A stretch of DNA of 64,000 nucleotides from Siderastrea siderea (lineage: Eukaryota; Cnidaria; Anthozoa; Scleractinia; Rhizangiidae), in contig OZ034975.1 in NCBI GenBank assembly GCA_964030785.1, positions 17,709,142-17,773,141 on the forward strand, given 5' to 3'. The translations under genes and the position numbers were made by a program. How positions within the stretch are numbered: position 1 is the stretch's first letter; each line of letters begins with the position of its first letter. The notes under the pieces were generated by a model. It was not told where the DNA came from. It searched no databases and saw only the letters and a program-made list of their open reading frames with translations. Of this stretch, positions 21,761-34,300 are shown one piece after another.

Positions 21761-23985
21761 TAACGACGGCTTCTCAGTCCGACTGGTATATCAATCATAA
21801 TTCTCTAACTCATTAATAAATGATAGTTTGACTTTCACTGCCCTTATTTAGTTACGAAATCGAAGGAAGACCACATCTGATCACAAGTGATCCCCTTCCG
21901 ATTTCTCGTTTTCGGATAAAAAGCTACAATGAAAAGACCAAAAACACAGTTGGCGCGAAAAGGAGTTGGCGCGAGGCCGGTTGGAGCGGAGGAATTGGAA
22001 AAGGAGGTCGTGCGAAAAAGAAAGAGCTCTGTAATCGACGTTATCGCGCGGCGAAACAGTTAATCGAGCTGCAGCCATGAGCGAACCACCCCCCCCCCCC
22101 CCAAGAAAAGTCCGTAACACGAACGTAAAACGTGTTTCTCTCATCAAGGCTATGTATAACTTCAGAAACATTTGTTCTAGGTCCAAGAAAATCGGTCTTC
22201 ACCAATTAGCGCCGTCATTTTGATCTTTGGCTAAGGAGCATGCGCTGTAAAGGCCAGATAGCCAGATTTTGGCTACCCTCACGTGGAGTTTCCCACAGCA
22301 CTTCGCTCCCTCGGTTATGCAAATCAGAAGTGTATTGCAGTCGAGAATGGGGCTTGTGAAAGAAAGACGGACGAAACGTTGGGTGACGATTATGAGAGCG
22401 CCTGCGTAGAAGATAAAAGAAATATATAGACCGCTTTAGATATAGCTTGATTTTGTTCATAGATGAGAGAAATCTGAAATCATTTTCGGGGCTCGAGGAC
22501 TCGAGTATTTTCCCCGCGATAGCTGCTATTTTGTTTAGCTATGAAATATGCGCCTACAGCATGAAGAAGTGTTGGGATTTCAGTGCCCTTGCACTGGTCA
22601 GAGGAATGAAAATGTTTATGTGGGATCAACCGCCCAAATTTTTCTCATGTTACTCCTGTAACTCATTTAATTCTTTGCGCCTTCACGAGTTAATACTGAA
22701 CGCAATGATTTAGTTGTCTACTAAAATAAAACAAAAAATAGGCACTAGGTCGTTCCTCGTTGATTCCTGCAACATAACCTTCCTGCTTACATTCTCCAGT
22801 TATGTGATTACAAAGTCGTTAGTTTCTTTAACTTTTCTGTGGTCACTGCTGATTGAACATCTATCCTACTCAAACTTCTTTGCTAAAACGAAAGCTCTTC
22901 TCTGACCTAAAACAGGTACTGGGAATGAAGTGTCAACCAAAGCAACATATTGGTTTTTTTTTTTTTGGACGAAGGCCTTGGCCTTTTTAAACGCCCTTGG
23001 TTGTTCGGGTAAGGTAGCACTCAAATTTTATTGGATAACATGTGGGTAATTCTAAAGTTAGAATCATTTCACCCCTGTCCCGGCTCAGTACTTTTCTTTT
23101 TCATCTGCTTCAATATGGCGAACATTCGTGTTTTGCATTAAGTTAGACAGCCATAAGCTTTTCAAAGGGAACCTCCAGTGTTATCTCATGTTGACGTTAA
23201 ATTTTGGAGATGAAGCCTAAATTCCAATTATTTAAGTTTGCATGTGGTGAAAAAGCTTTAATGTACCGAAAAAGTAGACATGAATACCATACGATATTGA
23301 AGTGGTTGTAAGATTTACTGCCTGGTCATTCATGTTTCTCGAATCTTTTGTATAATACGGATTATTTCATTTCTTTCTATTGCATTGTAGACCTACAAGT
23401 CTCGAGTTTTATTTACTTGTCTTTTGGGTTTTAGATATGGGACAGCAATGACTTGATTGCAATTCTTAATTCTACGAGGACTCAATACGATTATGTGTTT
23501 ATAACACAGAGGGCAAAATTTCGCAAAACTCTCCATGCGCGTCGAAACACAATCAGGTGGCCCTCAGAATAAAGGTACTCGCTCGTAAACAATTCAACAC
23601 ACCAGCAGTTTAACTGTTGCTCAGCGTACAGAACAGGAAAGACTGACTATTATATACATATGTTAATCTTGAGATGTAAATTCAATTCTAGTTCATTGCA
23701 AAACACGCTTAAGACTCAAAATAGGTAAGTTTTACTCACATGAATTGCAAAGCCTCCTCTCGCTGAAGAAAATTATTAACCACCTGAGGGCCCTTGTTCA
23801 GTAGTTTTAAACAAATAACCATTTGTTGTTTCCCGTAAAACATTCAGGTTTACCATATGGAATTTCTCTTCAAGCTATTACCCGATTTCCATACCATTTT
23901 TACCAACCAACTCTGTTAAAAGTCAAACTCTTGAAGCGATCCTTGTGTTGAACAACTGAAAATCCGTGTTTTCGCTTCAAGACGC
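21761..23985. other. No gene seen
   Basis: No recognisable exon, RNA gene or transposon domain. A C14 run at 22087-22101 and a T11 run near 22960 are the only marked features. Confidence 0.4.
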
Positions 23986-24290
23986 TTACATTATAAAATG
24001 CAAATGGTGCGCTCTCGCGCTCAGCCAATCAAATGCGAGTAATTTTAGCGCTTGGCCAATCAGGAGTCAGTAATTTTGCCCTCGTTAGAAAGGAAATCCA
24101 GAAAAAATACCCTGTCTCAACCAATCAGCAATCAGTAATTTTGCCCTCTATGTGGTAACGTCTAAAAAAAACTGCTTACCACACTCCCGCCGTTCCGCTT
24201 TTGCGTCCACTAGCAGTTTTTCTAGACCTCAAACGTGCATTATTTTCTTAGAAAACATGGAACACCATCTTCTATTTGGTAAATAGACAA
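23986..24290. repeat. Dispersed repeat with CCAATCA motifs
   Basis: Three AGCCAATCA or ACCAATCAGC motifs alternate with repeated AGTAATTTTGCCCTC. This looks like a MITE or decayed tandem repeat rather than a promoter, since no gene starts next to it. Confidence 0.35.
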
Positions 24291-24889
24291 TACACGGAGG
24301 GTCGCTGAAAAGAGGGCGCCCTGTGCAAAAACAATGTGAATCCCTGGAATTTCTACGAGTCCAAAAGCAGTTTCACATTAATTGAAGTTCATGCACACTT
24401 ATCGAATTTTTCTGAAAGAACTGTGAACCTTTAACTGTAATAGTATTAAAAAAGAAAAACGAAAAGCCAATTGAACTTTAAAAAATGATGGACTGGTTTG
24501 CATAAATATATACTAGGAAAACAACATATAGACGTTTATTCAATAAATTGAATTCTGGTAAAAGCTATACAAGTTTGGAAAAACTAGGTCTTCTAATTCA
24601 GGAAACCGTTACATCAATACCTCAAGATTAGATCTTTCACCAGATTTGGAGCCAAATTATGAACTCAAATAGTCTCACTACTAAAATACGCCAACTACCA
24701 AAAAGGGTTTTCAAAAAATATTTTCATGACATTCTGCTATCGATATTGGAAGCTTAGGACGATCACGTTGAGGCACCTATCATACTTCAAAGGTTTAAAA
24801 TAAATCACTTAATTAATGTTACCGTATTGCTGTATAGTTTGCCCTTGATACGTCTAAAACCGCCCAAATTTATAATTTATAATTTCTTT

Positions 24890-24926
24890 CTTTCTTCCTT
24901 TCTTTTTTTCTTTCTTTCTTTCTTTA
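24890..24926. repeat. CTTT microsatellite
   Basis: A short CTTT tetranucleotide run. Confidence 0.9.
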
Positions 24927-25385
24927 ATAAGCTTTATTTAAGCAAATAAATGTACAGCGAAGAAAAGAAATTGAATAACAGTAATGAAATACATCAAAGT
25001 AAAATAATGAAATAAAAATTGACTAGTACGTAGTTGCATTGAGTGAAAACAAATTGTAGAGAAACATAAAGGAATTAAATGCAAAACATGCTTTAGGAAA
25101 ACAAAGCTGTAAGATTATAACATTGGATGTTTGCAGTAAGGTGGGGAGCAGTGGACAAATCAAATGGGTGGAAAAAATTTTTTCAGTATAAAAGGGTGCC
25201 ATTTATCGTTAAAAAGTTTGGCAGATTTGTTTTGGATTGCTATGTATCGTTCAATCATTACATTTTCGCCGAAATGCAGGTTAAACAAAGAAAAATTAAG
25301 CAAGGGTTTTTCAGCCAAATTACATTCTTCTTTATTTATTTATGATAGATAAATTAAAAACTTTAACTTTACCTTTAACTTTATA

Positions 25386-25976
25386 TTAACCCTATTTAGT
25401 CTGAAGGCGGGGTGGGGGGGAGGGGAGGCGCACATTGTGCCTGCGCTGACTTTAACGAATTTATTTATAACTTTTAACGGCTGGACGAATAATCACCAAC
25501 TCCCGTGACTTTTCCTGAAATTTATCAGAGAAAATTTTCCTGTGTCAACGATGTGTCTACGATGATTGATGTTTCCATAGCAACCGTCTACTCGGGAGGT
25601 ATTTTGACTATTTTCTGTCTTTTTTCAGTTTTTTCCCCTTCGTTTGTAAGAAGAAGATAATCCTTTACATTTTTGTGTTTGTTTGGATTACGTATGTTTT
25701 TACAACAAATTCATATATTTTTCGATGTCTTCATTGTCAACTGTTTGACTGCAGGCTCGGGATTCAAGATGGCGGCCTCAAAATTCAAAATAGCTGCTTT
25801 GTGACATCATTGTGACGCCATGACACATCATATACCCAACCTGTTAAGCTAATGACGTGCTAAAAACCTGCCAAGTCTTATTGCAAGAGTGTGAATACTC
25901 TTTTAGATCTATCTGGGGGGGGGGGGGGGGGTGGGTGGGGGTGGGGGCAATAAAAGCCCTGGCAAAATAGGGCTAA
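25386..25976. mobile_element. MITE family 1 copy
   Basis: Homologous to 6859-7395 throughout (CCCTATTTAG at the start, GGCAAAATAGGG at the end), with TTAA on the left and CTAA on the right. It includes a G14 run at about 25916. Confidence 0.65.
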
Positions 25977-26079
25977 TATATTATAACAGTACAATAATTA
26001 CTTAGGTAATGATTGGTAATTACCAATAGATAACACGCAGCGAACGGTACTGCCTTAAGCCAGGTGTCATAGTCTCAAC

Positions 26080-26800
26080 TTTCAGATTGCTTAATCCGTC
26101 AGCTAGTCCGCTCGCTAGTAATTTCGCCCTAATAATCTTACCGGGAACGATCGCCCTCTCGACTCGTAGTCATTCTCTAGTGTTAGTTCCGATCTCGTTT
26201 ACATCGCCATGTCTTACAAATCCAAGTCAAAATCTGTTCAAAAGTCAAGATCAAAACTGGATAAGGCGGACTACACGTTCCCGCATCCAATTTGTTTAAA
26301 CACCTGGCGCAATTCGACAACCTGGAAGAACTCGAAGCCAAACCTTCCTTCGCTCTTCGCGATCCTTCTCCTCAATCAGCTGCAGTGCGACAAGATCGAC
26401 TACAATCCTGGCCAATTGGTTAAGGGACACTTGACCTTTTCTTAATCTTTTCGTGAGCAACTTGAGAATAGGCCATAACATAAACCCCCCAAAAGCATTT
26501 TACAGAGTTCTTTCCCCCGTTCCCCCTAAACAATGTTGAAGTACAGAAACTGTACAAGATATCCGAAATGTGTTGGACTCTTGACAGTCAACATCGCCAA
26601 GGGGGGGAGGGGGAGAAGATATTATTGACGTGTTACTAAAAATTTGGCTGTGTCCCAAACGTTCTGGCCAGGATTGTAGATAAAGAGGTGGCGTTGGTGA
26701 AGCACCAAAAGGAAAAGATTGCACTTGAATTGGACGTACTTCGTTTGCCGTCAACTCTTCAATTAAAGACACAGTTAAGAAGACAACGATAGATTGCCCT
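26080..26800 (+). pseudogene. Decayed retroelement Gag-like remnant
   Basis: ATG at 26209 opens a basic, Ser/Lys-rich N-terminus (MSYKSKSKSVQKSRSKLDKA). Coding character continues after a +1 shift near 26290 (KHLAQFDNLEELEA, then SPQSAAVRQDRLQSW) until a stop. Around 26660-26770 another frame reads ARIVDKEVALVKHQKEKIALE, a probable coiled coil. The pattern suggests the start of a retrotransposon Gag or DIRS-type first ORF, broken by frameshifts and an internal deletion. The family is not recognised with certainty. Confidence 0.35.
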
Positions 26801-28132
26801 CAGGAATTTGTGCCAGGTATGTCCACTACCCCAGAAATCAATGCTTTGCATATGCCGGTATTTATTGCTGGCTATCTGGCGATGATTAGAAATTATGACG
26901 CGGATGCCAACTAACACATGTTCGCTATTCTCGAATTATTGATAGTCAAAGCAATCAGTACTAGTTACACTGAGTTAAAGGAGCTACGTCACGGATAACG
27001 CGTCTTGAAAAAACTGGCAAGTTTTTTCAAGTTTGTCATTCGCAATCCATCTTAATCTCCCTCAGTCGTAACCATCCTTGTTTAGTTTTGGTTTATTATT
27101 ACTTCTTTGGTGTTTTTCTACCTAAGAAAACTGTTATTTTGAGGTTTCCTTTAATGAGAAAACAATTTTGTCAGATCAGAAAAAATGAATGAACGCGCCG
27201 TGACATAGTTCCTTTAACTTATATTAAAGGTAGTTTTTGCTCTACAAGCCTAGATTAACCTTTGCTATTTGCGGTTAGAGCAGTATGTATGTAATTTCAT
27301 TTAATGTTGTTTAATAAAACTTGAAACTTGAACTTGAAAACTTGAACCTTGGAAAGTTCCCTACAATAGTAGAAAGACATCTTCCACACGAGACTCTCTA
27401 CTCTGGTCACTTACTTAAGGCTTCGTTTGAGCTTAATTTGTATAGGATCCTCTAAACATTTGCCGAAAAACTCTCGAATTTGGCGACTTTTTAAAACCAC
27501 AGGGTCCAGAAGAATTCAATTCGATCGTCCTAAACACAACTCGCCATGTTAATTCCAAGACAACTTTATATGATTAAGGCTGCCAAAATAAATCTAGGAG
27601 ACTTTTCTGCTTTCATATCCTCTATATCCATTGTTCTCGCCTCCCACGTAGGGCCCCTTGTTGGGTTCACACTATGTTTAATATTCAGTGCAGGGTAGCC
27701 GTGTCTACTTCCACATCCTTCTATATTCCTTTTTTTTAGTAGCACTCTGTGCTACCATAACTTTCTCGAAAACTAAAAGCGTTCTTTGCATTTTATTAGA
27801 GCCAGGCTGACTACAACTACCGCTAAGCGTGTTGAGATCTACAATAACCAGCAAAAGAATTATCCTTGCAACTTTTAGGGTAGAAGTCGAAGCAGCTATT
27901 TGTTAGAATTAATATACCTCCTAGGGAGTTACGAGTGAAAATAAATTTAAGCTAATCCCTAAAAGTTGCTCCTGGCACCTTTTAGGGTTCCACTGAACAC
28001 GTAATTCCGACGAATACCCCTGTTACTTAATGAGAAAGCTCGTTCCCCTCACCCTCTCTGGATACAGACGATAAATTAATCGCCTTTAGCCTCCTATATG
28101 AGTGGCGTTAAAATTAATGTCTATAAACCGTG
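26801..28132. other. Intergenic, RTK B 3' flank
   Basis: No coding region is seen. A plus-strand AATAAA lies at 27312 before an ACTTGAA-type repeat, and a minus-strand AATAAA at about 27792-27787 could serve RTK B, 340 bases past its stop. Confidence 0.35.
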
Positions 28133-28300
28133 CTACAGCTGGCTGTCGTTGTTTGGAGCGGCTGTGAGATCCTTTGAAGTGTTCTCAAGTTGTGTGTTTC
28201 CAGGGTCTACGGATGCAGGCTGGCTCATAGAAGCAACCACTTCCTCCACATTTGTGTAGAGGCTTGGCTCGTACTTGGACATGTCGAGATCAATATAGTG
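28133..28300 (-). CDS. RTK B exon: C-terminal tail and stop
   Basis: A 168-nt phase 0 exon, acceptor TTGTCTCAG|CACT, ending at TAG (28135-28133). It encodes a short Ser/Thr/Asn-rich tail with tyrosines in HYIDLDM, KYEPSLYTNVEEV that could be autophosphorylation or SH2-docking sites. Confidence 0.85.
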   Translation of the reverse strand, partial: HYIDLDMSKYEPSLYTNVEEVVASMSQPASVDPGNTQLENTSKDLTAAPNNDSQL

Positions 28301-31300
28301 CTGAGACAAGTAAAAAGACAATTATAATGCGTCAGTTAGTTTTTACTGTTTGTCCTTAACCCTTTAAGTCCCAGTATTAACAGACAAATTCCCCTTACTG
28401 ATCTCCATACATTTGTTTACAGGACTATTTGGGAGAACTTGTTAAGAGATCAAACCAATGTCCCTTTGGCGATCATTTTATTCATTCTCACAACTTGATC
28501 TTTTGATTTTGTATTGATATTGTCAAGAAAAATTTGATGTTGGTCACTCTTGGGACTTAAAGGGTTAACCGTCAGACGTACAAGCAAAGTCACACCCCCA
28601 CCGTGGTACAAGGGGGGGGGGGGGGGTTGATGGAACTGGAAGAAACTGAAACTATTGATGCTGGACGTGTAGAATCTGACGCAATGGAACATTTTCCTGC
28701 TTTCTTTCAACATTTTGTTGGTTTTTCAGGTAAAAAAACACATTTTTCTTCAAAAATGGCTTGACAACCTGCTACGTATTACGTCATAGCTCGCAACCAT
28801 AGCAGCTGATTCTCAGCAACCTTGCGTCAAAAACGTTTCTAAGGGATATGCGCACAGCTACTGAAAATGACAGACGTAGATGATTATTCGACTTGAAAAA
28901 ATTCAAGAAAAACCTTATGGGGGTGGCGTCAACCTCTCACTTGTACGCCCGACGGTTAATTAACAGCTCGGAAATGTGTCACACTTTGACCGGACCACAG
29001 GCGATATCTGTCCCTTCACCGCTCCTCTATGGCACACCATGTGCACACCAAGTGTGTTTATATTTTGAAAATGATTCATCAATAATGAGTGTAGAAAGGA
29101 CGCGCGAGGTCAAATCGCACCGTGGTACACGTGGAAATACCTTTACAACTAGGACTGTAAGCTGTTTCCCACCAAACTGGCTGAAAGTGCGTGAAAGGGA
29201 CAGTTACTGTTATTGTACCTCGTCCTGAAGGAATTCTGTTGTCCGTTTGTGAAGACGGTCAAATGTGGGACGATTATTGGGATCTTCATTCCAGCAGTCC
29301 AGCATTATTTGATAACTGTCAATAACAAGAAGTTAGTTTACATTACTATGCCTTTTGGTAAGTTTTCCACCTCCAGTACCGTAAACCTTTAACTCTAAAA
29401 AAGTGCCCAAATTTAATTTTAAAATTATATTAAAAGGAAATTACAGACAAACTGTGTCACATAAATGTACAGTTACGCGTTACACATTTATATTCACTTA
29501 CAGTTCGTCACTGACGTGCTCCGGTTGGCTCATGCGGTATTTATTCACCTTTAGTTCATAAACAACTTTCCATTCATTCCAACCGGGGTACGGTACACCT
29601 CCTACAAGAATGGATAATTATACTTCTAGGTTTACCGTATAGCATAAAATTTCCACAGGAGTATAATTTCGCTGATTGCCCTTTTTTGTGTGTTTCGCAG
29701 AAACAAATTTTTGAGGATTTGGATTTCAAGACTTTACCATTGGGAACAAATGAAAAAAATTAATAGGCCGATGCGTCAGAATGTATTAATAATACTAACC
29801 TAAGGTGAAGATCTCGTACAGTACTACTCCATAGGACCATCTGTTGGGTGCAATGAAATATATTGATTTAACAAATCGACAGTTATTGATAACATGCATA
29901 AACTGAAGATACACTGAACGAAGACAACGTTCTCGAATACAATATTGGTGCAGTTTGTCGTAAATTGGTGTACACAAATTCTGCGCTTTCTGATCCCTAC
30001 GCCTCTCTAGATAACTGCCTTATTTCTTATCCTTATGATCATTATGGTTATTATTTTTTTATCCATATACCTCTATTTTGCTAGTAAGCCGTTATCCCTT
30101 AAATCCCGGAAAAGCATTCACTTTCCCTATGCCGTATTGAAAACAAAACCAATAGCATACAGGAAAGTACTGCATTGTAACATTGTTTTTTTTCTGATTA
30201 TACAGACTCGAATCTTTTAAAAATCACATGAAATGAAGTTTGGAAGTGAAAGGGTAAATACGTAAGAAGCAAATTTGGAATGGGGTACTGGCTTAGTACT
30301 GGTTGTAGTGTAGAGTGAGCTTTTAAAATCGAGTTCCAAAGGCGATACTTACACATCACTTTTCTCCGATACTCGCACGTCTTTATCTTGCGAGTCATTA
30401 AACAGATGCTCGGGAGCAGTCCATTTGATTGGCAGGCGGCCCTGTTGCGATCCACAGAAAATAAATAATTACCTTTATTAACCGAGAACCAATAGAATTA
30501 TTAGTATAACAGTGATATAGGTTCATTTACTAGCTCTCTCACCTTTTCTTCGTGACGCGGAGCGACAGCCCTACACGCAAATGTAACGCGTCACAACTAC
30601 TGTCAGGAACTCTAATCGTGGATCATAACAAATTTTGTATTCCCTTGTATCGGGTTGGCACAAATGCGTCTCACGTACCCTTCACAATATTAGTTTGTAT
30701 GGGATTATCCAAAACGGTGCAACATTAAATATTGAAAGGGGAAGAGAACCTTTTAAGGCGTTTAATTTTAAGTTTATTTAGTTACAATTTTGTTCTATTT
30801 TATAGCCTTTATTTTAGTCAAATCTGTATGTGTACGTCATTTTCACCTAGCCTTTGTACTTTTCCTTTTTCATGCATGTGTTGCTGAAATCTTACCTTTC
30901 TTACCGCAGTGCAGTAAAGGTACTGATATTTATCTCTGACGAGCGCCAGTCCGAAATCTGTGATTTTACATATTCCACCCATTCCCACAAGCACATTGCG
31001 GGCGGCCAGATCACGGTGAAGGATCTAACGTGGCAGGAAAATTAAGTAGAACTTAAGTTTAATACAATCACGTACACAGCCTCTCTACGCTTAAACTGCC
31101 GTCATTTCCTTTTTACCCTTGGACGTAAAAGTGGGAGGGAAGGTGGATGCGACCCCCGTAAGGTTTTGCTTGAATTTTCACCTGGACCTGCCCTTTTCAG
31201 TAGCTGTGCGCATATCCCAGACACATTTTGACACCAGAATGACGAGAATCGGTTGCTATGGTTACGAAATATGAAGTCATAAGTAGCAGGTTGTCAAGCC

Positions 31301-34300
31301 TTTTTGTCTGCGTGTTTTCACCTTTAATAGCTGAAAAAAGCCTAACTAGTTAAAAAACCAACACATTGTTCAATTCTACATATCTACATTAATTTTTTAA
31401 ATTTCAGCTGGTTTTGGTAACTTTTCTTGTTAGATAAAATCCAGGATGGCGGCCAAGGTGGCGGCCATCTTGGATGACGTCACAGGCGCCCAAGAGCACT
31501 ACAACCCATGTTCTTTACCTCATCTTGTAGAGCACATTACACGGGTAAAACGTTCTCTTTAAAGCCATGTACACGAAAATGATGTATGGCGATTGTGACG
31601 CAATTTTCATTTTTTTGCCCGTGAATTTGATGGTGAAATTTGTCTCGTATTAAAGAAATGATTAATGCATTCGAAAATGAATTGCATGAGCGGTTTGTCT
31701 CTTAACCGAAAAAGACGATTTTTTCAATGTGACATTAATACGATTAAAAGATGAACGCTGCTAGAATACATCGTTCAGAAGTGATTTTATTTTCTCGTTT
31801 GGTTTGTGCATTTTGAATCACATATGAATTCTTCTAGACCACCTACGAAAGCTGACCAACGAAGCTGACCAACCACTATCTTTTCCCCTATTTTTTTGTT
31901 TCTGAGACAGGCGAAAAAATCTTTTTAAAGCCCTTGGGGTCTCACATCCTCATTTGCCACTCGAATAATTATTTGTTAAAACCTTTTTTGCTAATTATGT
32001 ATTTAGTGTGTTTTGGCTTTCAAAGATGATACATGATGCCATGATCATTTTACGAAAAATAAACATGGACCACACACCTTTTTAGAGGCTAGGAAACTCA
32101 TGCCAGAAGCAATCTGCTGGGCAAAAGAGAGCAGATCATATGGCGTCACTTCCTGCTGACAATTCTCTGGACAACTGTAGTACTTGTCCTCCATTCCACG
32201 GCTTTTCCTTAGGTAGCCAAGCAAATCCCCGTATGGCACATATTCCAGAATTAACATCATAGGAGCTGCAAATCAATAAGTTACCATAAGAAGAAGAATG
32301 GTTGTGGCCTGTAGTGAATTTCCAAAAGGCAAATCCCTAAAGTAGCCAAATTTTTTTCTACAAGAACCATCACACACAGAAAATGTAAGTTTTTTTCTCA
32401 GTTCCTATGATATCTATTTGACCTTGGAATGTCATTTGACCATGTCAGATCTTATGTTAGGTCTTAGAATCATGTCTTCCTCTCCGACCACTTCCTTCAA
32501 TCCACCTTTTAAAACCTAGATAAGGCAATGTAGATGTAGTGGAACTAGTCCCTAATGTTGCGCGTGCTGGGATCTGCCTGTACCATTTTATACTTTTACT
32601 TTTAATAGATAGTCTGTGACGTGCTTAACAGGATGAGGTAAATTTTATGGGAGGTGCCGTAGCTGGGGCCTGTGACGTCATCCGGAATTGTGGCCAAGAT
32701 TGCCACCATCTTGGATTTCACTGAAAATTAGAAATGGGCATTTTTGATGCTAGGCAGGAAGAATATGACACAATTCTCTTGTAAAAAATATAAAGATTAA
32801 CCTTGTGGGGCGCTACATCACTTCCCCCTTCCCAAAACTTGTACACCGGAGGGCTAAATATTAATAAAAGAAAACGCTTATGGGCGTATTTCTTAGACTC
32901 CAAGCTGGGTCCCTGAAAGCTACGAAAAATTAAAGCCCCTTATGAAGGGTTTAAGATTAAAGAGCAGCTTCACAAATTGGGTGCATTGAAAATCCCCACG
33001 AAAAAATCGAAGAAGAAAATGATTGTGGGTGAAGGTTGACATTGACTTCATCTCCCTGTTCCACCTCCATCATTCTTCACCATCAGTTAACCCTCGGACG
33101 TACAAGCAAAGTCGCACCCCCACCGTGGTACAAGGGGAGGGGGAGGGGGTTAATAGAACCAGTGGCAGCCCGAGGGTTAAAGTGTCTCACCAGATGTTGA
33201 TACACATCCCAAGAAGTTGACAATATTCGAATGCCTGTCTCCATTCAGAGATTTGCCCAGTTCAATTTCTTGCCTCAAAGATTCCTTTTCTATGTCGGAA
33301 CTGTTATCTGCAAAGCATACGTGTACAACATGTATAGAAGCATAAGCACAAACATAAGCATCAGCATAATCGCAAATACAAAGCAAGTATTGTAACGGTA
33401 AACCGGTGCATGCAATGCAAATGTGAAAGCAACTAACTTGTGTAATTCCAGATGAAAACGGACCATCGTCGTGCAAAGGACATTTTAGTGTTTAAAACAC
33501 TGCGCCCATGTATGTCGTCTTCTGCTTGTACTTGCTACACTTGTTTCTCGGCGTATGATTTCTACGCAATAAATTTTTAATTTTAAAGCTGAAAATTACT
33601 TGCGTTTAGTGTGATCTTACGTTTTAGTTTCTTAACAGCCACCGTTGTTTCACCAGGGATTCCTTTTAATCCGCAGGCCACAGCCTTCCATACTTCACCG
33701 AATGAACCTCTTCCGAGAACGTTTTGTAGATTGATTTGTCTGGACGCAACTTCCCAGCATGAAGAGGTCACTGAAAGGTATCGCTTGTCTGAGTCATCTC
33801 TGGAGTAGAACAAAAAATGTAACATTGTTACCACCATTTTCACTACTACGCGACGTTTCTTTTCAAAACACCTCTGAACACTTTGCAATAAGCTTCCGTC
33901 AATCATACCTTATATGGGAAATGCGTGATGTTACCGCAATTGAATTGAGCGAAGGAATAAGGATGGCGCCAAATTATCCCGTAAATTTGCGCTGGTGAGT
34001 CATATATTGACTAGTAAGAAGCTTTAGAGTCGTTGATATTGCAAGAATACTTCACGTTTGGCAGTTATTTGTAAAGAAATTTCGACATTTCTTCAGAATT
34101 ACTGAAATACCCGCTCGGTGGATTATCCTATGCGGCCGATGGTAAGCGTGCGTTTAATCTCGTGAATAAGTTAAACCGAAGTGTGAAGTAATAATTCTAG
34201 CTTTTCTGACCTGAAAATAGCACACGACATGTTATTCACCACGAGCACAAATCTGGCAGTATCTCGAAGTGTACGAGGACGAAATTCAGGAGTGGATAGA

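Noticed and set aside
23986..24290. CCAAT-box promoter
   Set aside because: The motifs recur within a repeated unit and no gene starts next to them.
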